DNA from: Hysterangium stoloniferum
Taxonomy: Eukaryota > Basidiomycota > Agaricomycetes > Hysterangiales > Hysterangiaceae
DNA length: 64,000 bases
Direction of reading: 5' to 3'
Assembly: GCA_015178975.1 (NCBI GenBank)
Contig: WHVD01000020.1
Location: 434,001 to 498,000 of the forward strand
The notes beneath the pieces are model-generated. The model worked only from the letters and a program-made list of their open reading frames with translations, was not told where the DNA came from and did not search any database. Position numbers and translations under genes: made by a program. Shown here piece by piece: positions 43,287 through 54,990 of the stretch (the stretch's first letter is position 1; every line of letters starts with the position of its first letter).

Positions 43287-45265
43287 CGGAGTTCGCGCGT
43301 GTCATCCTCGACACGGGGAAGAACATCCTCGACACGGGGAAGAACATCCTCGACACGGGGAAGAACATCCTCGACACGGGGAAGAACATCCTCGACACGG
43401 GGAAGAACATCCTCGACACGGGGAAGAACATCCTCGACACGGGGAAGAACATCCTCGACACGGGGAAGAACATCCTCCCTGTTCTCAGGCTGCAGGCCCC
43501 CGCGAACGCAACGCCGCGCAAGGTCCTCCTCCTCGGAAGCGGATACGTCGCCCGTCCAGCCGCAGAGTACATCGCCCGCAGCCCGCTCAACCGCCTCACC
43601 ATCGCGTGCCGCACCCTCGTCGCCGCCGAATCCCTCGCCGAGTACCTCCCCCGCACCGCCACCGCGGCACTCGAGGCGGCCGTGGCAGAGGCCGACCTCG
43701 TCGTGTCCCCAATTCCGTACACCTACTACGCGGATCAAGGGCAAGACGGCCGTCGTGACGACGAGCTATATCAGCTCCGCGATGCTCGCGCTCGATGATG
43801 CTCGCACGCCCCGCTGGCATCACCGTCCTGAACGAGATCGGCCTCGACCCCGGTATTGACCACCTCTATGCCGTCAAGACCATCGGCGAGCTCCAAGACA
43901 AGGGCGGAATGGTGCGTGTGAGGGGCGCGGCGGGGAATGCATTCGCATTCCCGCGTGCGCGCGCGCGTTTAACTCTTGAGCTTATTTATTGTTGTTGTCC
44001 CTGTGTGCCTTTGGATCTAGGTCAAGTTCTTCCTCTCGTACTGCGGCGGCCTCCCCTCGCCCGACTGCACCCCGAACCCGCTCCTCTACAAATTCAGCTG
44101 GTCCTCCCGCGGGGTGCTCCTCGCGCTGCTCAACCCCGCGCGCTTCCTCAGCCACGCCCAGCCGAAGTCGATCCCCGGCGGACGGCGGCACACAGCTCAT
44201 GCGGAGCGCGGCGCCCATCAAGGTCGGCGTGTTCGGCTTCAAGGGGTACGCGAACCGGGACAGCGTCCCCTTTGCGGAGCTGTATGAGATTCCGGAGGCG
44301 GAGGTGTTGCGAGGCACGCTCGGGTGGGGCGGCTTTTGTGTCTTTGTGGATGTGTTGGTGGGCATGGGGTGGCTGGACCAGTACTAAGGGCTGGTTGAAG
44401 GAGGGGATGACGTGGGCGGAGGTCGGTGCGAAGATTGTCGGTGCGAAGGAGGCGAGTGAGAGGTGAGTAGCGTTTTGGAGTGGTTTTTTTTTTGAAGGTC
44501 ATGGAGGTGATGTTGTCTCTGGTAGTGCTATCCTTGCCGCAATTGCCTCTCTTCTTCCTGGCGACAAAAATACCCGCGATCAAGTCGTGTCGGGCTTGAG
44601 ATGGATTGGGCTCTTGGGTGCTGAGAAGGCTACCGTTAGGGTGGGCGTTTTCTTTCCTGTCGCACCATCAAATCCGAATATTAACACGTCCGACCAAGGC
44701 CACGCTCCTCGACACGCTTTGTGCCCGTCTTGAATAGCTCATGAGGTATGAGCAGGGTGAACAGGACATGATCGTTTTTCAGCACCGATTTGACGTGCAG
44801 TGGAAGGATGGCGGTGAGGTGTGTTAAAATATTCTACATTTGTTTCGCTTCCCCTCATTTGTTTTCTGCACCGTTATTTGCATTCTACATCCTAACACAC
44901 GTGTCCCCTGTATTACAGGAAACACGTCCACTCTTATCACGTACGGTAACCCTCTTCCGGGGGGTTACACCGCCATGGCGTTGACCGTCGGATTACCGTG
45001 TGGCATTGCGACGCAGCTTGTGCTAGACGGTGAGATTAAAACAAAGGGTACGTCCGTCCCCCCTCTCGCGTCTAAATTCATTACTGACATTCATTCGCTT
45101 TCCTCTTCACCCTCACGCGACCTAGGTGTCTGCACGCCGTACTTTGGCCGCCGAGCCGATGGGTCCAAGTACGCTGGTTCAAGCAAGGAGGCGAAGGACA
45201 TGTGTGCGCTGCTAAGGGTGAATCTGGAGGAGGAAGGCGTGGGATGTGTCGAGGGGAAGCTTTGA
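43287..45265 (+). pseudogene. LYS9: Saccharopine reductase part of the SPE3-LYS9 fusion, unit 3 (best copy)
   Basis: The most complete LYS9 copy. EFARVILDTGKN opens the linker, then RKVLLLGSGYVARPAAEYIA (NADP-binding Rossmann start), NRLTIACRTL, ADLVVSPIPYTYYAD, GKTAVVTTSYISSAM, GITVLNEIGLDPGIDHLYAV, and an intron at 43912-44020. Next come SYCGGLPSPDCTPNPLLYKF-type sequence, KVGVFGFKGYANRDSVPFAE, a second intron at 44463-44497, VVSGLRWIGLLG, further introns near 44819-44918 and 45049-45125, GGYTAMALTVGLPCGIATQL, and the end CVEGKL TGA. Damage: frame changes in the Rossmann domain and around 44170, TAA at about 44385 after WLDQY, TAG at about 44735 within LE-LMRYEQ. Not functional as read. Confidence 0.92.
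43304..43471 (+). repeat. In-frame 21-bp minisatellite in the SPE3-LYS9 linker (8 units)
   Basis: Eight copies of a 21-bp unit coding ILDTGKN, apparently identical at DNA level, between the SPE3 end and the reductase domain. Other copies of the gene have a single equivalent (for example STREDILPVLEPQ at about 400). The unit length keeps the frame. The lack of differences between units suggests a recent expansion or an assembly feature. Confidence 0.93.
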
Positions 45266-45649
45266 ACTTTGGAAATTGAGTCTAGAGTCTTCTTTGAAAG
45301 GAGGGGGGGAGTGGTACACCGACCCTGCTGGACGCGACGGTGCGGATAAGTGATTGAGGGTGATGGATTTTCTTGATGATGGTGGCTGTTAGTGAGTGGA
45401 AATAAAATGTTTGACTAGATTGGTGTTGAGGGTAGGGTATGAGAAGAAACAGGCTAGACTAAAGAATGATATGCATTGAATTTTCAGAATTGGCGGAAGA
45501 GTTGAATCAAGTATGGGGATGCTGCTGACTTCGGTGACGGCCAGCATAGTTGCTCTGTGAGATTCCAAAAGTTTTGTAATGCTCGCGACTCCAGGGTTTC
45601 GGACCCAGAGTGCCTTTATCCCCGGGACATGAAAGCCTAAGCGTTACAT
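45266..45649 (+). other. LYS9 3' flank, unit 3
   Basis: Shared with 36016-36425, 50690-50950 and 54990-55260 and, inverted, with 30690-31005. It contains GAAATAAAATGTTTGACTAG (about 45400), a plausible polyadenylation region. No gene. Confidence 0.6.
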
Positions 45650-46258
45650 AAGCCTTCCTTCTTGGATTATCGCTGGATCCCGCATGGTCTGGATGATAAA
45701 AACTAATGGGACATAAGTATTGTAAATTTGGTATTGATTTTGATCCCTCGTGCCGGGCACGTTGCGGGCACAGCTTCCACCCATACGTGTGAATATGGGC
45801 ACTCTTTATAGAAACACCTTTATAAAAAACACCGCAATCGTTCCCATAGCCTTTTCAGCGTGCGACCGAGGCGAGTTCCTCTTCGTGTAGTGTGCTATGT
45901 CCTGAAACGCATTGATGTATATAGTTGGGGGAGCACTGCAGACGTGGGGTCTTGAGCTGAAGGCTATCCCAGAATATGAGTAGGTTCCACGTCATATTAA
46001 AAGTGTTGCTCCACACAGGAGTCGAACGGACTTGGTGCACACCGCCGCGGCACAGGACAAATTCATCAAACTTCCACACATTGACAATTTTTCTCAAGGG
46101 TTCAGCATCTGGTTAGCATGTGGTTCTTATTGTTCCGCTGGTTCCAAAATCACAGTGAAACACCTGATTCTGCATGATGTTCTTCGAGAGAAGGATATAG
46201 ACCTTGTGATGGAATTCTTTGTAATTCCCAGCATCGGTGTTGGAGAGGACTATAAAGT
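45650..46258 (-). pseudogene. Gene-like block X, unit 3
   Basis: Second minus-strand copy of block X: NMTWNLLIFWDSLQLKTPRL and AVPATCPARGIKI can be read, with the same relative position between LYS9 and DUF6533 as in unit 2. The C-terminal ARIEGVV...KRIEELL part of unit 2 is shortened here. Unknown protein, broken. Confidence 0.42.
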
Positions 46259-46439
46259 ATAAGGGGGATTGAGATCAGCCCTCATGATCGTGTTAGCACT
46301 GTTTGATCGGTCATCGCTCCTTCTTTGGCACCGTGGGGCCGCAGTTGCGGTCGCGTCTCACTTTTCATGTCCAAAATGGTCTTAAAATGCGTCGAAGGTA
46401 CCATGATATACTAACTAGCCACAAGTTCCAGCCCAGGTA

Positions 46440-48202
46440 TCATGAGTGATACTATCCTTCGCACAGAGGTATTGAGATCGGGTGAGTCCCACAGTTTTCC
46501 TCCTGACGGTTCAGCATAGTTGGGCGGACTATCAATTATCACATATTATCTGGTTGCAGATGTTTCCGTCCAATATTCATATACTTCGGCAATAGTAGTA
46601 ATGGTGTATGACTATGGTAAAGCCAGGATTTTACTGCACCCGTGCTAGAAATTAACCCATCATTCCATTTATATGTTCAGCATTGACTATTCACCACGAA
46701 GTGCGTGGATGTAATTTCGAGACATATGTTTCTCACATATCACGTCTTACAGAAATCTGTGTGGGAACGACAGTGGTCACTGGGAAAATGCCTCTATCTT
46801 TTCGTGAGCTGCATCGTTCTGGAGCTACATCGTATTGTCAGAACATGGATCCTGGGTAGGTCCGTTATCTAGGACTCGTCGTAGCTATTTTTGACTTTCC
46901 GGGTGAGAATCGCACCGATATCAGTGTAATCCTTGTCATCTCAAGCAAGCTGTCGCAGCGAAGCCCAGGGCAAATACGTAATTATATACCTTAGAGGTGT
47001 GTTAGGTTTCCGACTGCGTCATACATCGTTCGATATATCTCATGCATTTTCTTGATAGTTCTAGTGCTGAACAATAAAACTCTCTACAGTGAGAGTGGAT
47101 GGTTTATGACTTACAGTTTTAGTTATTTGATTTGGTGGGATATATTCTCGTTAGCATTCATTGATGAGGAGAGTATACCGGCTGATTCCCTCTGCATTGA
47201 AAAAGTCTCAGTGCTGCCGTTCTGTCTGCAGAAAGTACGTTGCGTCTCGCATGGTTTTTCCCAGGAAGCATGATATCGATCCGCTTTCCCATCTGATCCA
47301 TCAAGTAATATTACTTTGTCGGGTGAGTTCAAGTCGCTACTATAGTACCAATGTCCTTTCCTTAATTCAACATCCAAAAAGGTTTCCGCCGTTTACGGAC
47401 ATAATAACAAGTTACGTATTGTATTAGGGACCTCGTTAACACTGGGGGCACTTGCGTCTGTCTTCGTTATGAGCGTTGAAATACCTCCCGGTCAGTACTT
47501 ATATGTCACGAGAAAGATATGGTCCATCCAGTGCCTTACATGAAAATTAGGGCTTAATTCGTCTTCGGGAGGCGTCGATTACACCCTGGGGAGACCAGGT
47601 ATCACTGTAACGGCACAAAGGTTTTGGTTCGGGATGCTGCCGTCGTTGATCAATGAAAACATTCTGTGCTTCCTCATGATACTGAAGGCCATTCAGAATT
47701 ACCGAGATGAATATAGGGTTCCAATGTTGACAGGGATGATACGTGATAGGTACGCACAGCGTTCCAATTACTCCTCTTGAAAGTGGGGGTTTAGTTATAC
47801 TGGTCGTCTAGCATTATTTACTTTGCTAGGTATGTTTGCACTCTCCACGAGGCCGTTCTCCTCGGTCTGCGTTCTTTAACCTGTGTTGCCAGTATTTTCG
47901 CTGCGCTACTTGTTAACTGTACCATCTATTACCCCAGAAACCATGTTGAGGTTCAGATCACCGTAGTGTGAGTGGCAATCAATTTGCATACTCAACACCA
48001 ATAGGAGACTATGCATTTCAGATGGACCACTATCATATCGTGCACGATGGGATCCCGCCTGGTAATGAATATCATGGAATGGGCTGATATTTCTCAATCC
48101 TATCATGACTCAATGATGACACCCATAGAATTTAACCGTTTCGACCGACTATCAGCTCATCAAAGTGGAGGTCAAATGACCACTGATCCTGCCCATGGAT
48201 GA
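46440..48202 (+). pseudogene. DUF6533-type integral membrane protein, unit 3
   Basis: Same exon order as unit 2: VSVQYSYTSAIVVMVYDY-like exon ending about 46615, LTIHHE, then KSVWERQWSLGKCLYLF-type sequence (about 46755), and YGHNNKLRIVLGTSLTLGAL at about 47395. After these come FWFGMLPSLINENILCFLMI at about 47625, and the tail IISCTMGSRLVMNIMEW ending TGA at about 48200. It carries small differences from unit 2 throughout. Damaged splice or frame positions make it a probable pseudogene. Confidence 0.7.
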
Positions 48203-48360
48203 GCCTCACGTGTTCCACACTACGATGTGGCGGTAATCGCGTAGTTCTATGCGAGTCCTTGATTTGTTGTCTTCCCAGATCGGATGTTACTCGACCTTTA
48301 TAGCCCTTTGTATTTATTGTTTTATGGCGAATTGAAGCAGACTGGTTTGCACAGCATGGC

Positions 48361-48860
48361 GGATATTAATCACTCCAATGAAGAAAGTAACTACAATAAA
48401 GCTTCGCACACCGCCGCGCCGTGTTCACCTTCCTGGAGTTCACCCGTGTCTTGACACGGGGGGATGTCCTTCCCGTCCTCGAACCACAGCCGGCAGCGAA
48501 CGCCGTGCAAGTTCCTCCTCTTTGGAAGCTTTGGAAGCTCATGTAATCAAAGAGACTACAATATGTGAATCTGTTGTGTTCCCATATTGGATGTTACTCC
48601 ATCTTTATAGACCTTTGTATTTATTGTTTGATGGCGAGTTGAGGGAGACTCGGTTCCACAGCATGGCTGACATTGATCACTTCAATGAAGGAAGCGACTA
48701 CTATAAAGCTTTATACACCGCCGCGCCGCCTTCACCCTCCTGGAGTTCGCCCGTGTCATCCTCGACACGGGGGGATATCCTTCCCATCCTCGAACCACAC
48801 CCTGCAGCGAACCCAAGGACGGGCAAGGTCCTCTTTGGAAGCGCATGTAGTCAAACGATA
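48361..48860 (+). repeat. Tandemly doubled SPE3/LYS9 boundary fragment
   Basis: Two consecutive copies of the unit-start sequence: GATGTTACTCGACCTTTATAGC with the linker fragment at about 48280-48545, and again at about 48587-48858. Each contains an ACACCGCCGCGCCG stretch and a linker piece (PVLEPQPAA and PILEPHPAANPR). A local tandem duplication of about 300 bp. Confidence 0.7.
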
Positions 48861-49009
48861 TAATATGTAAATTCGTATAATTCTTCTACTTGCTGCTCGA
48901 GATAAAGACTGACTTTTATACTAAATAATTCATATGTAATAATTAATATTTCGGATGCGAGATATCGAGATGCGGCTACATACCATTAGTGAGCCGCCGA
49001 CTTGTTATG

Positions 49010-50690
49010 GTGGAATATGTTGGGGTCATCGTGAACGTTTACTAACAGCGCAAACTTCTTTCGTGCAGCAGCAGAGTGCAATATCCCCGCGCGCTGTTGT
49101 ACCGAAGCGATGCAACCTCATCTACCTTCCTCAGCCATGCTCGGCCGACCGCGATCCCCGGCGGCGGCACACAGCCCATGGAGAGCGCGGCGCCCATCAA
49201 GGGGTGGGGGTGTTCGGCTTCGAGGGGTTCGCGAACCGGGAAAACGTCCCCTTTGCGGAGCTGTATCACATTCCGGAGGCGGAGGTGTTGAGAGGCACAC
49301 TGTCGGCCCGCTCAACGGCCCCACCGCCACATGCCGCACAACCGCGTGGATCCTCAACGTCACCTCCACCCAGGTACTCGATCTGGCTATAGCAAAGGCC
49401 GATCTCGTCCTGTCCTGGTCCCGTACACCTACCACACCGACGACATCCGTTTCGCGGTCAGGGAGAAGACGGGCGTTGTAACGACAAGTTCTGTCAGCCC
49501 CGCCATGTTCGCGCTATGATTTGAACAAGCGACCCCGGTATCTACTACTTTTATGCCATCAAGACTATTGGCGAGATTCATGACAAAGGCCGAAAGGTCC
49601 GTGAGGGGCGGGGATATATTTAAATGTAGGCGCGTTTACCCTATATTATTACGCTTCCTCTCGCATCTGTCGATTCCCTCCTCTCTCATTCCGGCGGCCT
49701 CCCCTCCTCGGCTCCTCTTCAAATTCAGCTGGCCCTCCCGCGGGGACCTCAGAGCGCCCCTCAACCCGGTGGAAAGGCTGGTGTGTCTTTGTGAGTGTCT
49801 TAGTGGGCATGGGGTGGTTTGACCAGGTGCCCAAGGGCTGGGTGAAGGAGGGGATGACGTGAGCGGAGGTCGGCGCGAGGATTGTGAGTGCGAAGGAGGC
49901 GCGTGAAAGGTGAATAGACTTTCGGAGTGGTCGTATTTTTGTAGGTCATGTAGGTGATATTTTATCTGGTAGTGCTATCCTTGCTGCTATTGCCTCCCGT
50001 CTCCCTGGCGACAACAATACCCGCGACCAGGTCGTGTCGGGCTTGAGGTGGATTGGGCTCTTGGGTGCTGAGAAGGCGACCGTTGGGGTGCGCATTTTCT
50101 CTCCTGTCGCACCATCAAATCCGAATATTAACACCTCCACCACGCCACGCTCCTCGACACGCTGCGTGCCTGTCTTGAAGAGCTCATGAGGTATGAGCAG
50201 GGTGAGCAGGACATGATCGTTTTGCAGCATTGATTTGGCATGCAGTGGAAGGATGGCGGTGAGGTGTGTTAAAATATTCTACATTCATATCCCCCCACCG
50301 TTATTTACATTCTAACATACGTGTCCCCTGTACAGGAAACGCTCACATCCACTCTTATGCGGATGGCAACCCTCTTCCGGGGGGATACACCGCCATGGCG
50401 TTGACCGTCGGATTACCGTGTGTCATTGCGACGCAGATTGTGAGATTAAAACGAAAGGCGTCTGTCCCCCCCCGCCCCACCCACCCTCTCGCGTCTAAAT
50501 CCATTACTGACATCCATTCGCTCCCCCCTTCACCCTCAACCTAGGCGTCTTCACGCCCTACTTTGGCCGCCGCGCCGACGGGTCCAAGTACGCTGGTTCA
50601 AGCAAGGAGGCGAGGGACATGTGTGAGCTGCTCAGGCGAGGCTGGAGGAGGAGGGCATGGGATGTGGCGAGGGAAGCTTTGATGTTTGAA
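49010..50690 (+). pseudogene. LYS9: LYS9 copy, unit 4, with shuffled order
   Basis: Saccharopine reductase pieces out of their normal order. A middle-domain piece (GVGVFGFEGFANRENVPFAE, IPEAEVLRGTL) at about 49140-49302 precedes N-terminal material (VLDLAIAKADLVLS, FAVREKTGVVTTSSVSPAMF) at about 49305-49519. Then YAIKTIGEIHDKGRKVREG, FVSVLVGMGWFDQVPKGWVK, SGSAILAAIASRLPGDNNTR, QVVSGLRWIGLLGAEK, GGYTAMALTVGLPCVIATQI and FTPYFGRRADGSKYAGSSKE follow in normal order, ending near 50690. Frame changes and in-frame stops are frequent. Clearly non-functional. Confidence 0.85.
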
Positions 50691-51195
50691 CTTTGGAGTT
50701 GGGACTAGACGCTTTTTTGAAAGGAGGGGTGGAGTGGTACACCGGCCCTCCTGGACGCGGTGCGGATCAGAGATTAAGGGTGATTGGTTTCTTGATGATG
50801 GTGGCTGTGAGTGGGAATAAACGGTTTAATTAGAATGGGGTCAGGTTAGAGTACGGGGCGAAACGGGATAGACGAAAGAATGATATGCATGGAGTTTTCA
50901 GAGGAGTTGAATCAAGTCTGGGGATGCTGCTAACTTTGGTGACGGCAAGCATAGTTGTCACGACATCATCCCAACGGGTGAACCACCACCCCTTTCCTTA
51001 CCAGACGACCCGAATATTGACAATGTGGAGGCTGTCACTCCTCCCGCCATTCCAGGGCAATTGAGATCAACCCTCATGATCGTGATAGCACTTTTTGCTC
51101 GGTCCTCGCTCCTTCTTTGGCGCCGTGGGGCCTCAGTTGCGTTCGCGTTTTCATATCCAAAATGGTCTTAAAGTGCATCGACGTTACTATGCTAC
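50691..51195 (+). other. LYS9 3' flank, unit 4, with foreign scrap and no complete block X
   Basis: The LYS9 flank runs to about 50955. A scrap of about 100 bp (HDIIPTGEPPPLSLPDDPNI) not found in the other units follows, then X-region/DUF6533 5' flank sequence. Most of block X is missing here. Confidence 0.5.
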
Positions 51196-52258
51196 CTAGC
51201 CACAGCTTCCAGCCCAAGTATCATGAGTGATACTTTTTCTTCAACAGAGATATTCGACCGGCAGATAACGGGTGATTCCCACATTTTTCCTCCGGACAGT
51301 TCAGGCGGATTCTCAATTATCACATATTATCTTTTTGCAGATCCTTCCATCCAATATTCATATGCAGCAGCAATAGTAGTAATGGTGTATGATTATGGTA
51401 AAGCCAGAATTTTACTGCAACCTTGGTAGAAATTCATACAACAACCCCCGTTGTATGTTTAGCATTGACTATTCACGACGAGGTGCGCGGGTGTGATTTC
51501 GAGACATATGTTTCTCACAAATCACGCCTTGCAGAAATCTGTGTGGCAACGACGGTGGTCACTGGGAAAATTCCTCTATCTTTTCGTGAGCTGCATCGTT
51601 CTGGAGCTACGTCGTATTGCGATAGCATTGATCCTGGTTTAGGTCCGTTATCTCGGACTCTCCATAGCTATTTTCGACTTTTCTGGTGACTAGAAGCGTT
51701 ATGATGTCATTGTAATCCTTGTTATCTCAAGTAACCTTTCCCAGCGGCGAAACCCAGGCCAATCAGGTAATTAAACATCTTAGAGGTGTGTTAGGGTTCC
51801 GACTGCGTCATACATCGTTCGATATATCTCATGCATTTTCATTTTGGTAGTTCTAGTGCTGGTCAATAAAACTCTCCACAGTGAGCATGGATGGGTTGTC
51901 AGTTGTGATTATTTCATTTGGTGGGATATATTCTCGTTAGTATCCATTGATAAGGAGAGGCATACCGGCTGATTCCCTTTGCATTGTAAAAGTCTCAGTG
52001 CTGCCGTTCTGTCTGCAGAAAGTACGTTTGGTCTCGCAAGGTTTTTCCCAAGAAGCATGACACCGAAACGCTTTCCCATCCGATCCATCAAGTAATATTA
52101 CTATGTCGGTGAGTTCAAGTCGCTACTATGGTGCCGATGTCCTTTAATTGATTCAACATCCAAACGCCGTTTACGGACATAATACCAAGTTACGTATTGT
52201 GCTAGGGACTTCGGTAGCACTGGGGGCACCTGCGCCTATCTTCGTTATGAGCCTTGCA
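51196..52258 (+). pseudogene. DUF6533-type membrane protein, unit 4, 3'-truncated
   Basis: The exon ending VVMVYDY (about 51395), LTIHDE (about 51466) and a KSVWQRRWSLGKFLYLF-type exon (about 51536) are present, then YGHNTKLRIVLGTSVALGAP at about 52166. Homology stops at about 52258, before the FWFG and GSRLL exons, where satellite sequence begins. The truncation marks a rearrangement breakpoint. Confidence 0.68.
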
Positions 52259-52269
52259 CCACATGTCAA

Positions 52270-52740
52270 TAAGGCATCTTAAGATTCTGTGTATTAACTG
52301 ATGGAAATGGGTCAGTATATAGGGAGCTCACTATATAGGGAGCTCACACATATGTGATTCCTGAGATTCTTAGGGTAGATACATAGGATGTAATATGCAG
52401 ATTATAACAGTATTCACACAGAGGTGATTCTTAAGATTCTGGGTGTATATACACAAACCATGATATACAGACTATATGGGTACCCACACTGAGATGATTC
52501 TTAAGATTCCTGGGGTAAATACATCCTACATGCTATGCAGAAAATAGATGTACTCACACAGAAGTGATTCTTGAGATTTTTAGGGTAGATACATACACAG
52601 CAAGTGATATACAGATTATAAGATAATTCACACAAAGGTAATTCTTGAGATTCTTAATGTACATACACAGAACATGGTATACAGATTATATGGGTGTCTA
52701 CACTGAGGTGATTCTCAAGATTCCTAGAGTGAATCAAATA
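52270..52740 (+). repeat. Tandem repeat of about 70 bp
   Basis: Six diverged units, each with ACACAGAGGTGATTCTTAAG or a close variant (near 52347, 52417, 52487, 52557, 52631 and 52700) and a TATACAGATTATA-like part. AT-rich, non-coding. Confidence 0.85.
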
Positions 52741-52784
52741 CAGCTGATCTAGAGATATTTAAGCAAATATATAGAGTAAAGCCT

Positions 52785-53535
52785 TATGGGAATTAGGGAG
52801 CTTGGGAGGATTGGGAGGATTAGGAGGATTGGGAGGATTAGGAGGATTAGGAGGATCAAGGGGATTGGGGAGATTGGGGGGATTGGGAGGATTCGGGGGA
52901 TTGGGAGGATTAGGGGAATTGGGAGGATTAGGGGAATTGGGAGGATTAGGGAAATTGGGGAAATTGGGGGAATTAGGGGAATTGGGGGAATTGGGGGAAT
53001 TGGGGGGATTAGGGGGATTGGGGGATTAGGGGGATTGGGGGATTAGGGGGATTAGGGGGATTGGGAGGATTGGGGGGATTGGGGGAATTAGGGGGATTGG
53101 GGGAATTAGGGGGATTGGGGGAATTAGGGGAATTAGGGAGATTAGGAGGATTAGGGGGATTGGGAGGATTAGGGGAATTGGGGGAATTGGGGGAATTGGG
53201 GGGATTAGGGGGATTAGGGGGATTGGGGGGATTAGGGAGATTAGGGAGATTGGGGGGATTAGGGAGATTAGGAAGATTAGGGACATGGGGGGATTAGGGG
53301 GATTGAGGGGATTGGGGAGATTGGGGAGATTGGGAGGATTAGAGGAATTAAGGGAATTGGGAGGAATTGGGAGGATTAGGGGGATTAGGGGGATTAGGAG
53401 AATTAGAAGGATTAGGGGAATTGGGGGGATTAGAGGAATTGGAGGGATTAGAGGGATTGGGGGGATTGGGGGATTGGGGGGATTGGGGGAATTGGGGGAA
53501 TTGGGGGAATTGGGGGATTGGAGGGATTGGAGGCT
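52785..53535 (+). repeat. G-rich 9-bp minisatellite (GGATTAGGG/GGATTGGGG)
   Basis: About 750 bp of units 9 bp long on average, alternating GGATTAGGG, GGATTGGGG, GGAATTGGG and similar. The G-rich strand is the plus strand. Frames on both strands stay open only because the unit is three codons. Runs of three to six G every few bases give strong G-quadruplex potential. TTAGGG occurs often, but within 9-bp rather than 6-bp periodicity. Confidence 0.92.
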
Positions 53536-53599
53536 CTTATACTGAATAATTCATATATAATTGCTAATATTTCGGATGCGGGATATCGAGATGCCGCTG

Positions 53600-54990
53600 C
53601 ATAGCATTAGTGAGCCGCAGACTTGTTACGCTGGAATATGATTGAGTTATCGGGAACATTTACCAACAGCGCATACTTCGTTCGTGCAGCAGCAGAGTGC
53701 GACACCCTTAGCCTGCTCAACCACCCCACCACCCCATGGCACACCCTCGCCTGTCCCGAATCCCTCCACCATACAACCATGTGGACTCTCAAAAAATTAC
53801 CTCCACCGCGGTACTTGTTGTGGCTATTGCAAAGTCTGATCTCATCCTTTCACTGGTCCCGGACACCTACCACATTGACGCCATCCGTTTCGCGGTCAGG
53901 GAGAAGACGGGCATTGTGGCGACAAGGTATGTCAGCCCGATGATTTGAATGAGCGACCCTAGTATCTCCCACACATATGCCGTGGAGACCATTAGTGAGA
54001 TTCATGACAAGGGCCGCCAGGTGCGTGAGGAGCAGGAATGTATTCACATTCCTGTGCTTTTAAGTTATATTTTCACGCTTCCGTTGCATCTATCGAGTCC
54101 TTCCTCTCCCATTGCGGCGGCGGCATCCCTTCCTCAGACTGGACCCTAACCCACTCCTCAACAAATTCAGCTGACCCTCCTGCAATGTGCTCCTCATGCT
54201 GCTCAATGTCACGTGCTTCTTCTGCTATGCACAACCGCAGAGGGTGGCACACAGCTATATGAGATCCCAGAGGCGGAGGTGTTGAGATGCACGCTGAAGA
54301 AGGTCTGCTTTTTTGTCTATGTGGGTGTGTTGCTAGTCATGGGGTGGTTGGACAAAGAGGCGAATGGCTGGATGATGTGAGCGAAGGTGGTGCGAAGATT
54401 GTTGGTGGGAAGTAGGCGAGTGAGAAGTAGAATTTGAATCCATCGTTTTCTTATATATTTGCAAGACTGACAGAGGTGATTATTATTATCAGTGCCATTC
54501 GTCGCTGCTATTTCCTCCCTACCCCCTGGCAACCTCAAAATACCGCCATCATGTTGTTTCGGGGTCGAGGTGGATTGGGTTGTTAGGTGCTGAGAGGGCT
54601 GCCATTAGGCGGAGCGTTTTGCATGCTTATTCTTGCTTTTAGTGAGCGGTCGCAAAATCAACTCAAATCCGAATACCAACAAATGCAAAGGAGGCCATTC
54701 CCTTTGATATCCTCTGTACACGTCTTGAAGTGCTCAAGCGGTATGAGTGAGTGAACAAGACGTGATCGATTTGCAGCACTGATTTGGTGTGCAGTGGAAG
54801 GATAGCGGTTAGGTGTGATATATAGGTCTCATAATATTCTACACCCATATTCCCGCACCTTGTCTTCTGCACCGTTATTTGTATTCTACATTCTAACATA
54901 TGTGTCCCTTGTACAGGAAACGCTCACGTCCAGTCTTATTGTGTACAGTAACTCTCTTCCAGGGGGATAGCCCTGCTAGACATGAGATGG
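53600..54990 (+). pseudogene. LYS9: LYS9 copy, unit 5
   Basis: Degenerate saccharopine reductase. SGTFTNSAYFVRAAAECDTL (equivalent of the GYVARPAAEYIA region) leads into a fragment equivalent to ADLVVSLVPYTYHAD at about 53835-53880. FAVREKTGIVATRYVSPM, ISHTYAVETISEIHDKGR at about 53960-54020, and a degraded middle domain (IPEAEVLRCTL at about 54265; GVLLVMGWLDKEANGW follows) come next. The last scrap is a remnant of the STLITYGNPLPGG exon near 54930. The C-terminal exon is missing. The most decayed of the long copies. Confidence 0.8.

Noticed and set aside
43287-45265. Functional SPE3-LYS9 gene
   Set aside because: In-frame stops at about 44385 and 44735, frame changes in the Rossmann domain, a TIR insertion at the domain boundary and a missing N-terminal half of SPE3.
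52785-53535. True telomere or interstitial telomere array
   Set aside because: The period is 9 bp rather than 6 bp, with many GGATTGGGG and GGAATTGGG units. There is only partial resemblance to TTAGGG.
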